A stretch of DNA of 64,000 bases from Rhizobium sp. BK313. Lineage in GTDB: Bacteria; Pseudomonadota; Alphaproteobacteria; Rhizobiales; Rhizobiaceae. Of this stretch, positions 43,209 to 50,663 are shown piece after piece; position 1 is the first letter of the stretch, and each line of letters begins with the position of its first letter. The notes beneath the pieces were generated by a model. It had not been told where the DNA came from, ran no database searches, and saw only the letters and a program-made list of their open reading frames with translations. The position numbers and the translations under genes were made by a program. Location of the stretch: NCBI RefSeq assembly GCF_014193655.1, contig NZ_JACHZQ010000005.1, positions 576,485-640,484 on the forward strand, written 5' to 3'.

Positions 43209-43949
43209 ATGCAGGCGATCTTGACGTCTCTCGACAGGCGGTGGCGACGGAACAAGAGCGGCTTTGCACCTTCGCATTGGAAGGTCTGCCTGTTCCTGAC
43301 CGCCAATATCGTATTGCTCGCGGCCCTGCTGTTCGATTGGCCGGTCGGCGCAAATATCAAGAATATAGCTCCACCCATTCATTTCTTCGGCAAGCTGCTC
43401 ACCAATTTCGGCGAATCCGGCTGGATCATCTTGCTCAGCGCCTTTCTGTTCTTCGAAGGCTGGGCCGGTAGCCGACTGTTGCAATCGCCACGCTGTCGCT
43501 GCCAGGCCCTGCGAATCTGTCAGATCGGCGGCTATCTGCTGACGACCATTGCGCTTTCGGGTATCGTTGCCAATCTCCTGAAGCGGGCCATCGGCCGTGC
43601 ACGCCCCACGCATTTTGCGGATTGGGGTCCTTTCGGCTTCTCGCCCTTTAATGGCCATGCCGGCTTCGAAAGCTTCCCGTCCGGCCATGCGACCACTATT
43701 GGCGCCTTCTTCGTGGCGCTCGCCTTCCTCTTCCCACGCTATCGCTACATCTTCGCCGCCTGTGCCCTCTGGCTAGCCACGACACGCGTGATGATCGGCG
43801 CGCACTATCCAAGCGATGTCATCGCCGGCCTCGCGCTCGGCGGCTGGTTTTCCTTCATGGTGGCGATTGTCTATTCCCGCTACGGCCTGCTCTTCCGCAT
43901 CGGCGAGATCGGCTGGCCGGTGCCGAGATTGCCGCTGCTGAGAAAGTAA
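43209..43949 (+). CDS. PAP2-family membrane phosphatase (second of two)
   Basis: 246 residues from ATG 43209. Motifs: KRAIGRARP, FPSGHATT and TRVMIGAHYPSD (Thr replaces Ser in motif 3). The sequence around the motifs is clearly related to the previous protein, so this is a tandem duplication that has diverged. About six membrane segments. Substrate as uncertain as for its neighbour. Confidence 0.85.
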   Translation: MQAILTSLDRRWRRNKSGFAPSHWKVCLFLTANIVLLAALLFDWPVGANIKNIAPPIHFFGKLLTNFGESGWIILLSAFLFFEGWAGSRLLQSPRCRCQALRICQIGGYLLTTIALSGIVANLLKRAIGRARPTHFADWGPFGFSPFNGHAGFESFPSGHATTIGAFFVALAFLFPRYRYIFAACALWLATTRVMIGAHYPSDVIAGLALGGWFSFMVAIVYSRYGLLFRIGEIGWPVPRLPLLRK

Positions 43950-44189
43950 TCGTTCCCTTCTCCGTGGAGAGAAGCATCCGAAGGGCGAATGAACGGACAA
44001 ACTTCGGTTCATCTTGAGAGCCGTTTGTTCCGACAACGCCGTCCCCACGAAGCGTCTTCCGACGAGGGCCAGATAAAGTTCTCGAAATCGACCATGCCGC
44101 CATCAACCATACCCCGAATGGTTGCCAATTTTTTGCTACGTTCATATATCTGGGGCAGTGAGTTCACGGGAAACCATCCCGTTGGTGAT

Positions 44190-44489
44190 ATGACGATGAC
44201 GGATGCCGGGCCGATACGATTGAGCGAGAGACAACTGGGATTGATTTCCCGGGCGCTCGCCGAGCCGCGCCGGGTGCAGATGCTGAAGGAAATCGGCAGT
44301 CATTCCGAGCCGATGCCTTGCAGCGTGCTGACGCAATGCCATACCGTTAGCGCCGCAACGATCTCCCACCACCTGAAAGAGCTTGAAAACGCCGGTCTCA
44401 TCGAGATCGTGCGGGAAGGCAAATTCGCGAATCTGGTGTTACGTCGCGACGTGCTTTCCGCCTATATGGCAGAACTCTCCCACATCTGA
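44190..44489 (+). CDS. ArsR-family regulator
   Basis: 99 residues from ATG 44190; the open frame upstream to 43989 lacks typical sequence. Winged helix: SRALAEPRRVQMLKEIGSHS, SAATISHHLKELENAGLIEI (recognition helix) and REGKFANLVLRRDVL (wing). Two Cys (PCSVLTQCH) lie just before the recognition helix and could serve as a metal or redox sensor, although the classical ELCVCDL motif is absent. It precedes an SDR gene, with palindromes between them. Confidence 0.85.
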   Translation: MTMTDAGPIRLSERQLGLISRALAEPRRVQMLKEIGSHSEPMPCSVLTQCHTVSAATISHHLKELENAGLIEIVREGKFANLVLRRDVLSAYMAELSHI

Positions 44490-44544
44490 CAATTTCCCAC
44501 CCAGACGATTCTTTGTGCGCCGCACGCGCTCGCCCTTGTATCAG

Positions 44545-44639
44545 TTAGATGATTATCTAAATATCGAAGTGACGTGACGCGATCCACACTTTCACGGCCG
44601 CGGTCACGCCAACAATTCGATAGATATAAAATTATCTAA
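44545..44639 (+). promoter_or_regulatory. Two candidate operators for the ArsR-type regulator
   Basis: TTAGAT-GATT-ATCTAA (44,545-44,560) and TAGAT-8-ATCTA (44,621-44,638) share half-sites TAGAT/ATCTA, and the segment ATTATCTAA occurs in both. They flank the spacer between the arsR gene and the SDR gene. The second lies 24 bp before the SDR start. Confidence 0.55.
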
Positions 44640-44662
44640 CAAACATCTCGATAGGAGATATC

Positions 44663-45412
44663 ATGAGCAAACTGGCAGGTAAGGTCGCGATCGTGACCGG
44701 AGCATCGAAGGGCATCGGCGCGGGCATCGCCAAGGCACTGGGCGAGGCGGGTGCAGCCGTTGTGGTCAATTATGCGTCGAGCCGCGAAGGCGCCGACAAG
44801 GTCGTGGCCGAAATCACCGCCAAGGGCGGCAAGGCGATCGCGGCCCATGGCGACGTTTCGAAATCCGCCGACGTGAAACGGCTTTTCGCTGAAACCAAGG
44901 AAGCCTTCGGCGGCGTCGACATCCTCGTCAACAATGCCGGCGTCTATCAATTCCAGCCGCTGGAAGAGATCACCGAAGAGGAATTCCACCGCGAATTCAA
45001 CATCAACGTCCTCGGCACGCTGCTGACGATCCAGGAAGCCGTGAAGCATTTCGGCCCTGAAGGCGGCAATGTCATCAACATCGCCTCGACCGCCGTCACC
45101 ATGAACCTGCCGACGGCCACAGTCTATACGGCGACCAAGGCGGCCGTGACCTCGATCACCCAGATCCTTGCCAAGGAGCTCGGTCCGCGCAACATCCGCG
45201 TCAACACCATCTCGCCGGGTGGCGTAGAGACTGAAGGCGTCATCGCGGCAGGCATCATCGGCAGCGATTTCGAAAAGCAGATGGTTTCGCAGACGCCGCT
45301 TGGCCGCCTGGGACAGCCAACAGACATCGCGCCGATCGCAGTTTTCCTCGCTTCCAAGGATTCCGGCTGGCTGACGGGCGAAACCCTTTATGCCGGCGGC
45401 GGTCTGAAGTAA
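44663..45412 (+). CDS. Short-chain dehydrogenase/reductase
   Basis: 249 residues. Classical SDR: TGASKGIGAGIA (cofactor loop), NNAGVY, the catalytic Ser in NIAST, and YTATKAAV (Tyr-x-x-x-Lys). Arg after Ser in NYASSREGADKV suggests NADP use. The family includes 3-oxoacyl reductases and glucose dehydrogenases; the substrate is unknown. AGGAGA precedes ATG 44663. Probably controlled by the upstream ArsR regulator. Confidence 0.9.
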   Translation: MSKLAGKVAIVTGASKGIGAGIAKALGEAGAAVVVNYASSREGADKVVAEITAKGGKAIAAHGDVSKSADVKRLFAETKEAFGGVDILVNNAGVYQFQPLEEITEEEFHREFNINVLGTLLTIQEAVKHFGPEGGNVINIASTAVTMNLPTATVYTATKAAVTSITQILAKELGPRNIRVNTISPGGVETEGVIAAGIIGSDFEKQMVSQTPLGRLGQPTDIAPIAVFLASKDSGWLTGETLYAGGGLK

Positions 45413-45426
45413 CGGCCTCTGTCCGA

Positions 45427-45455
45427 GCCGCTTCCCTCCTGACGAGGGGAGCGGC
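45427..45455 (+). terminator. Hairpin after the SDR gene
   Basis: GCCGCTTCCCTC, 5-base loop, GAGGGGAGCGGC, with one mismatch-like pair. A short T-poor tail makes it a moderate call. Confidence 0.6.
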
Positions 45456-45720
45456 ATTGTTCATCATCTCACAGCTCCAGCCCAATTGATCGCATCCGGC
45501 GACAATTGCCAAACCGTCTCCGTCTTCATACTATCATTTCGTTCGGGTTTTTCCGCAGATCCTCGCAGCCGTTTTTGCTGCGAAACGACCATCTTGACCG
45601 CGAAAACTTTCAAGACAGATCCTGTCTGCAATGCGATCCCACGCGAGAGCGCACGCCATTAATTCCTGCGAAAACCTCTGAGAGATCGCTGTTGCGAACA
45701 ACAAAACGGAGCACGCCATC
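45456..45720. other. Intergenic region upstream of dps
   Basis: 265 bp. It must hold the dps promoter. I see no clear OxyR-type palindrome and no other gene. Confidence 0.4.
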
Positions 45721-46230
45721 ATGAATACCGCCAATACCAAATCGAAACTGGGCACCCGCACCAACCTCAGCCAAGAGGCGACACGCGATATTTCCGCAGC
45801 GCTGAATGCGTTGCTGGCGGATGTCTTTGCCCTTTATCTCAAGACCAAGAATTTCCATTGGCATATGAGCGGGCCGCATTTTCGCGACTACCACTTGTTG
45901 TTGGACGAGCAAGGCGAGCAGATCTTCGCCATGACCGACCCGATTGCCGAACGCGCCAGAAAGATCGGCGGCACCACGCTGCGTTCGATCGGCCATATCG
46001 CCAAGCTGCAGCGCATTCCCGACAATGACGCCGAATATGTCGACGCTCAGGACATGCTCGCCGAACTGGCCGACGACAACCTCAAGCTTGCTGCCGAAAT
46101 TCGCGCCACCCACGACGTCTGCGATGAATATGGCGATATCGCCACCGCCAGCCTTCTCGAAAACTGGCTGGACGAAACGGAACGCCGCACCTGGTTCCTG
46201 TTCGAATCCACCCGCAACACCAATCGTTAA
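45721..46230 (+). CDS. dps: DNA protection protein during starvation (Dps)
   Basis: 169 residues. Ferroxidase-site residues lie in KTKNFHWHMSGPHFRDYHLL (His and Asp) and DEQGEQIFAMTDPIAER (Asp, Glu). The N-terminal tail has Lys/Arg residues that could bind DNA. Dps forms a 12-subunit shell that oxidises iron with peroxide and protects DNA. It is a single gene with a 300-bp leader. Confidence 0.95.
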   Translation: MNTANTKSKLGTRTNLSQEATRDISAALNALLADVFALYLKTKNFHWHMSGPHFRDYHLLLDEQGEQIFAMTDPIAERARKIGGTTLRSIGHIAKLQRIPDNDAEYVDAQDMLAELADDNLKLAAEIRATHDVCDEYGDIATASLLENWLDETERRTWFLFESTRNTNR

Positions 46231-46247
46231 AAGTTCGCCCTGATTTC

Positions 46248-46274
46248 TGCGTTCCCGCGGAAGTGGGAACGCAA
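46248..46274. terminator. Hairpin after dps
   Basis: GCGTTCCC, loop, GGGAACGC without a T-run. Possible terminator or RNA-stabilising hairpin. Confidence 0.5.
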
Positions 46275-46331
46275 AATCCTTGACTCCTGTGGAAAACCTC
46301 TTAGAACCGGCGACGGAAAAGGAAGACCTCC

Positions 46332-46448
46332 ATGGTTCGCTTCGAACAGATCGATAGCTTCAGTCACCTGGCAGTATTTGCCGGGCAGGAGTTCCGTTTT
46401 CCGGTTTCTTCCAAAACTAAGGCCAAAACGACGACGAAAACCGTCTGA
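46332..46448 (+). CDS. Possible 38-residue small protein
   Basis: ATG 46332 follows AAGGAAG. The product begins MVRFEQIDSFSHLAVFAGQE and ends in a Lys/Thr-rich tail (KTKAKTTTKTV). No family is recognised. It lies between dps and asd on the same strand. Ribosome site and composition favour a real product but nothing else supports it. Confidence 0.4.
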   Translation: MVRFEQIDSFSHLAVFAGQEFRFPVSSKTKAKTTTKTV

Positions 46449-46558
46449 CGTCTCTGGCCTGCCGCTCTCTCCCCGGCCCGGTCGGGGACAGGAACCGGTC
46501 GTCATGGCCGTAGTTCCCCCCTCGCCCAAGAGGAGAGAAGAGAAAGAGAGCTTGAGAA

Positions 46559-47593
46559 ATGGGTTTCAAAGTTGCAGTTGCGGGCGCGACCGGAAATGTC
46601 GGCCGCGAAATGCTCAACATTCTATCCGAACGCGGTTTTCCCGCTGACGAAGTCGTGGCGCTGGCATCGGCCCGCTCGCAGGGCACCGAAGTTTCCTTCG
46701 GCGACCGGACACTGAAGGTTTCGAACCTGGAGAACTACGATTTCTCCGACACCGATATCTGCCTGATGTCGGCCGGCGGCGATGTCTCCAAGAAGTTCTC
46801 GCCGAAGATCGGCGCCCAGGGCTGCGTCGTCATCGACAACTCCTCGGCCTGGCGCTACGACGCGGACGTGCCGCTGATCGTGCCGGAAGTCAATCCGGAC
46901 GCCATCACCCAGTTCACCAAGCGCAACATCATCGCCAACCCGAATTGCTCGACCGCACAGCTTGTGGTGGCCCTGAAGCCGCTGCATGACTTCGCAAAGA
47001 TCAAGCGCGTCGTCGTCTCCACTTACCAATCCGTCTCTGGCGCAGGCAAGGACGGCATGGACGAGCTCTTCAACCAGACCCGCGCCGTCTTCGTCGCCGA
47101 TCCGATCGAGAACAAGAAGTTCCCCAAGCGTATCGCCTTCAACGTCATCCCGCAGATCGATGTGTTCATGGAAGACGGCTACACCAAGGAAGAATGGAAG
47201 GTGCTGGCCGAAACCAAGAAGATGCTCGACCCGAAGATCAAGGTCACCTGCACCGCCGTGCGCGTGCCGGTTTTCATCGGCCATTCGGAATCGGTCAACA
47301 TCGAGTTCGAAAACGAGATCACCGCCGACCAGGCCCGCGATATCCTTCGCGAAGCCCCGGGCTGCCTTGTCATCGACAAGCGCGAGCCGGGCGGCTACAT
47401 CACGCCTTATGAATCCGCCGGCGAGGACGCCACCTATATCTCGCGCATCCGCGAGGACGCGACGGTCGAAAACGGTCTCAACATCTGGGTCGTTTCCGAC
47501 AATCTGCGCAAGGGCGCGGCACTGAACGCCATCCAGATCGCCGAACTCCTGATCAACCGCGGCCTGATCAAGCCGCGCAAGCAGGCGGCATAA
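46559..47593 (+). CDS. asd: Aspartate-semialdehyde dehydrogenase
   Basis: 344 residues. GATGNVGREML (NADP loop), the active-site Cys in NPNCSTAQLV and the catalytic His region VFIGHSESVNIEF. It makes the branch-point metabolite for lysine/diaminopimelate, threonine and methionine. GAGAAAGAGAG lies upstream of ATG 46559. A terminator follows. Confidence 0.97.
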   Translation: MGFKVAVAGATGNVGREMLNILSERGFPADEVVALASARSQGTEVSFGDRTLKVSNLENYDFSDTDICLMSAGGDVSKKFSPKIGAQGCVVIDNSSAWRYDADVPLIVPEVNPDAITQFTKRNIIANPNCSTAQLVVALKPLHDFAKIKRVVVSTYQSVSGAGKDGMDELFNQTRAVFVADPIENKKFPKRIAFNVIPQIDVFMEDGYTKEEWKVLAETKKMLDPKIKVTCTAVRVPVFIGHSESVNIEFENEITADQARDILREAPGCLVIDKREPGGYITPYESAGEDATYISRIREDATVENGLNIWVVSDNLRKGAALNAIQIAELLINRGLIKPRKQAA

Positions 47594-47651
47594 ACGGTTT
47601 ATAAACCAATTTACGGTTTTTAAATCTTTGCTGGCTAAGCGGGATCCAAAG

Positions 47652-47690
47652 AAAAGCCTCGCCATTTCGGATCGAAAGGCGGGGCTTTTG
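47652..47690 (+). terminator. Intrinsic terminator after asd
   Basis: AAAAGCCTCGCC, loop, GGCGGGGCTTTT. One G-T pair in the stem. Confidence 0.88.
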
Positions 47691-47711
47691 CAAAGCTGCC
47701 GTTAAGTACAA

Positions 47712-47727
47712 TGTTTCACGTGAAGCG
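47712..47727. promoter_or_regulatory. Candidate chromosomal parS site 2
   Basis: TGTTTCACGTGAAGCG matches the parS consensus at 14 of 16 bases. Intergenic, 5.5 kb from site 1, also next to a terminator. Confidence 0.55.
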
Positions 47728-47883
47728 AAAATACTGATCGCTAAAACGTGATAATGACAGAATCGCCGGATACTGGCATGGTCCGGTGACAGTAAGACCG
47801 CGCATAGGCCCGAAGAACGGAAGGCTTATGTGCCATCAAAAACGGTTACCGCGTCTCGCGCGGTAAGAATTCGGGGACTCTGA

Positions 47884-48705
47884 ATGCGCATTACAAAGTC
47901 TGGAATGGCAGCTCTCGCGGCAGGCGGGTTGCTGTTGGTGACGCCGCTTGCGGCGAATGCGGCATCTTGCGGCAACTCGTCTGCCGGTTTTGAGAATTGG
48001 GTGCAGGAATTCAAGCAGGAAGCGCAGGCTCAGGGCGTGAGCGCCTCTGTCCTCGACCGAGCCTTTGCCAACGTGCACTACAATCAACCGACCATCCGCG
48101 CCGATCGCGGCCAGAAGAGCTTCAAGCTCTCTTTCGACGACTTCATGCGGAAGCGCGGCGGGCAGGCGATCATCAGCCGCGGCAAGAGCGTAAAACAGGC
48201 CAATGCCGCGTTGTTCGCTAGGATCGAAAAGCGTTATGGTGTGCCCGCCGGCCCGATCATCGCCATCTGGGGCATGGAAACCGGTTTTGGCGGCTTCATG
48301 GGCGACCAGCATACGCTTTCAGCCGTGTCGACGCTCGCCTATGACTGCCGCCGCTCCGACTATTTCACCGATCAGCTCTATGCTGCCCTCAAGCTCGTCG
48401 GCGAAGGCTATCTCAGCCCGTCGGCTCGCGGCGCGGCCCATGGTGAAATCGGCCAGACGCAGTTCATGCCGAAGAACGTCGTCAATTTCGGTGTCGACGG
48501 CGATGGCGACGGCAGGGTCGATCTGGTCGGCTCCCGCGCCGACGCGCTGGCCTCGACTGCAAACTTCCTGAGGGGCCACGGCTGGCAGCCTGGTCTTGGC
48601 TATCAGCCCGGCGAACCAAATTTCGCGGCGATTGGCGGCTGGAACGATGCGGTCGTCTACCAGCAGGCAATCGCCTACATCGGCAAGCAGATCGACGGCC
48701 AATAA
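47884..48705 (+). CDS. Lytic murein transglycosylase, MltB-like
   Basis: 273 residues. Signal peptide (MRITKSGMAALAAGGLLLVT to NAA). The MltB/SLT2-type domain has the catalytic Glu in IAIWGMETGFGG, then AARGAAHGEIGQTQFMP-like GEIGQTQFMPKNVV and GVDGDGDGRVDL. No C-terminal peptidoglycan-binding domain. It cleaves glycan strands to 1,6-anhydro products in the periplasm. Confidence 0.92.
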   Translation: MRITKSGMAALAAGGLLLVTPLAANAASCGNSSAGFENWVQEFKQEAQAQGVSASVLDRAFANVHYNQPTIRADRGQKSFKLSFDDFMRKRGGQAIISRGKSVKQANAALFARIEKRYGVPAGPIIAIWGMETGFGGFMGDQHTLSAVSTLAYDCRRSDYFTDQLYAALKLVGEGYLSPSARGAAHGEIGQTQFMPKNVVNFGVDGDGDGRVDLVGSRADALASTANFLRGHGWQPGLGYQPGEPNFAAIGGWNDAVVYQQAIAYIGKQIDGQ

Positions 48706-48727
48706 ACACCACGGCAAATCAACAGGC

Positions 48728-48761
48728 GGCGCTTCGACCAAATGGTTGGAGCGCCTTTTTC
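48728..48761 (+). terminator. Intrinsic terminator after the transglycosylase gene
   Basis: GGCGCTTC, loop, GGAGCGCC followed by TTTTT. It also lies before the convergent carbonic anhydrase gene. Confidence 0.85.
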
Positions 48762-48771
48762 GTTGCCTGTC

Positions 48772-49419
48772 TTATTCTTGGATTTCAGGCCTGATGAAAT
48801 CGCGGGTTTTCGCGTCCATTACCCACAGCTCGCCGGTGGAGATATCGAACCAGGCGCCGTGCAGGTTCAATTTCCCTTCCTCCTCCAGCGACTTGATATC
48901 GGGAAAGCTGCGCAGATTGTCGAGCGAATTGCGGATGGAGATGCGCTCCAGCGCCGTCTGACGCTCGGCTGGCGTCATGACGTCATTGCTCTGGATCTGT
49001 TCGGCAGCGGGCTTTACGAGGCCCATCCACCGGCCGATGAAATCGCCCGGCGATAGCGGCTCGGCATTCGGGTCCAACGCCGCGCGGATGCCTCCACAGC
49101 GACCATGCCCCATGACGACGATATCCGAGACCTTCAGTGACTGCACCGCGAATTCTAGAGCTGCGGACGTCGCGTGAAAATGGCCATCCGGCTCGTAGGG
49201 CGGCACCATATTGGCGACGTTGCGGATAACGAAAAGCTCGCCGGGACCAGCATCGAAAATGGTCTCCGGGGCCGAACGGCTGTCGGAACAGGCAATCACC
49301 AGGGTCGCGGGCTTCTGCCCTTCCTCTGCAAGGCTGCGATAGCGCTCGCGCTCATCGACGTAACGCCCGCTCATGAAGTTGCGATAGCCGTTCAGAAGGG
49401 AGATAGGAAAGCTCTGCAT
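48772..49419 (-). CDS. Beta-carbonic anhydrase
   Basis: 215 residues. Zinc ligands Cys and Asp in IACSDSRSAPE, then His and Cys in VMGHGRCGGI. It hydrates CO2 to bicarbonate, feeding carboxylations. It converges on the transglycosylase gene and is 71 bp downstream of the pyridoxal kinase gene on the same strand. Confidence 0.95.
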   Translation of the reverse strand: MQSFPISLLNGYRNFMSGRYVDERERYRSLAEEGQKPATLVIACSDSRSAPETIFDAGPGELFVIRNVANMVPPYEPDGHFHATSAALEFAVQSLKVSDIVVMGHGRCGGIRAALDPNAEPLSPGDFIGRWMGLVKPAAEQIQSNDVMTPAERQTALERISIRNSLDNLRSFPDIKSLEEEGKLNLHGAWFDISTGELWVMDAKTRDFIRPEIQE

Positions 49420-49490
49420 GGTACTGAATTACAGCGCAGCGCCGCCGATGGCAACTATTGCACTGCAAAAAGCTGCCGACACCCCAACCG

Positions 49491-50366
49491 CTATTTCTTC
49501 CGCCGTTGCGCCGGATGCAGCAGGTGCCGCATCTGCACCATCGCCATCGGCGTCGACAGACTGGATGCATCGGCGGCAAGAGTCAGCTCGTCGCTGCCGC
49601 GCTTGACTGCACGCGCCAGCACTTCATAGACGCTGGCCGTGGTCAATTGCAAAGCCCGCTCTTCGTCCATGCCGGAAAGAAGCCGCGACAGAAAGACGGC
49701 CGAGAGCAGGTCGCCGAGCCCGTTCGGCGCATTGTCGATGCTGCGATGTTCGGCAAACAGCGCGTTGCGGCCGCTGAGATAGAGATTGCCCGTGCCGCCG
49801 GTCATCATTGGCACGGCTGACGTCACCAGCATGCGCGATGGTCCCAGCGCCAGGGCAGCTTCCATGACGGCATTGTTGTCCTCCAGCGGCGCACCGGCGA
49901 ACCAGGCAAGCTCGTAGCGGTTCGGCGTCGCCAGCGAAGCCAGCGGGATGAGGTGATCTCGGATCGCTTCCGCGGTTGCTTCGGGTACGTACAGCCCACC
50001 GGCATCGCCGATGACTGGATCGCAGGCATAGATGAGATCGGGGTTCTTTTCCCGCAGAGCCGTTACCAGTCGAGCGACGGAACGTGCCTGCGCGGCATTG
50101 CCGAAATAACCCGACAGCACTGCCTTCACCTCGGGCAGCCAGGGTGCGGCGATGAGGTCGTCGATCGCATGGTCGAAATCCGCTTCGGCAAAGGTCAGTC
50201 GCGTCGAGCGGCCATGGCCGGGGTGCCAGGGCAAAACGACGGTCGGCAGTGCCCAGACCGGATGGCCCAAGGTTTCAAGTGCGAAGACCGCCGCGCGATT
50301 GCCGACAGAACCTCTGACGACATGACTGGAGATGACGATAACGGCGCCTGCCGCAGTGTCCGACAT
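49491..50366 (-). CDS. pdxY: Pyridoxal kinase
   Basis: 291 residues. Ribokinase-like fold: SSHVVRGSVGNRAAVFALE at the N terminus, ACDPVIGDAGGLYV, TPNRYELAWFAG and the catalytic Asp in NGLGDLLSAVFLSRLL (usually GTGD; here GLGD). It phosphorylates pyridoxal in vitamin B6 salvage. PdxY and PdxK are hard to separate by eye, so the symbol is the common choice. Confidence 0.9.
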   Translation of the reverse strand: MSDTAAGAVIVISSHVVRGSVGNRAAVFALETLGHPVWALPTVVLPWHPGHGRSTRLTFAEADFDHAIDDLIAAPWLPEVKAVLSGYFGNAAQARSVARLVTALREKNPDLIYACDPVIGDAGGLYVPEATAEAIRDHLIPLASLATPNRYELAWFAGAPLEDNNAVMEAALALGPSRMLVTSAVPMMTGGTGNLYLSGRNALFAEHRSIDNAPNGLGDLLSAVFLSRLLSGMDEERALQLTTASVYEVLARAVKRGSDELTLAADASSLSTPMAMVQMRHLLHPAQRRKK

Positions 50367-50663
50367 GATGCTTGCTTCCAGTTCCGATGTTGCGACTTCG
50401 ATGGCGCCGTTGATGATCTTTTTATCGTCACTCTGTCAACCACACTTCACAGAGTCATGAAACCCTCTGTTGACTAGCTTATGTCCGCCAATTTTGCCCT
50501 AATCTTCATGCGGTTTGCAGTGAGATCTCGCAGGCCAGCAAGATTCTTCAAAATTCGAGACCTGATCGGTCAAAAAGCAATGAAATCCGCATTCATTTTG
50601 CCAGTTTTTTCGATAGACCTTCTGATAAGGTGACCAAAACTCTTGAAATAGGGGAGGAATTTC
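50367..50663. other. Divergent spacer pdxY / NAD-GDH
   Basis: 297 bp with both promoters expected. No clear operator or hairpin was found. Confidence 0.4.

Noticed and set aside
46622..47665. 347-codon minus-strand frame opposite asd
   Set aside because: Antisense shadow with no family; asd is unmistakable.
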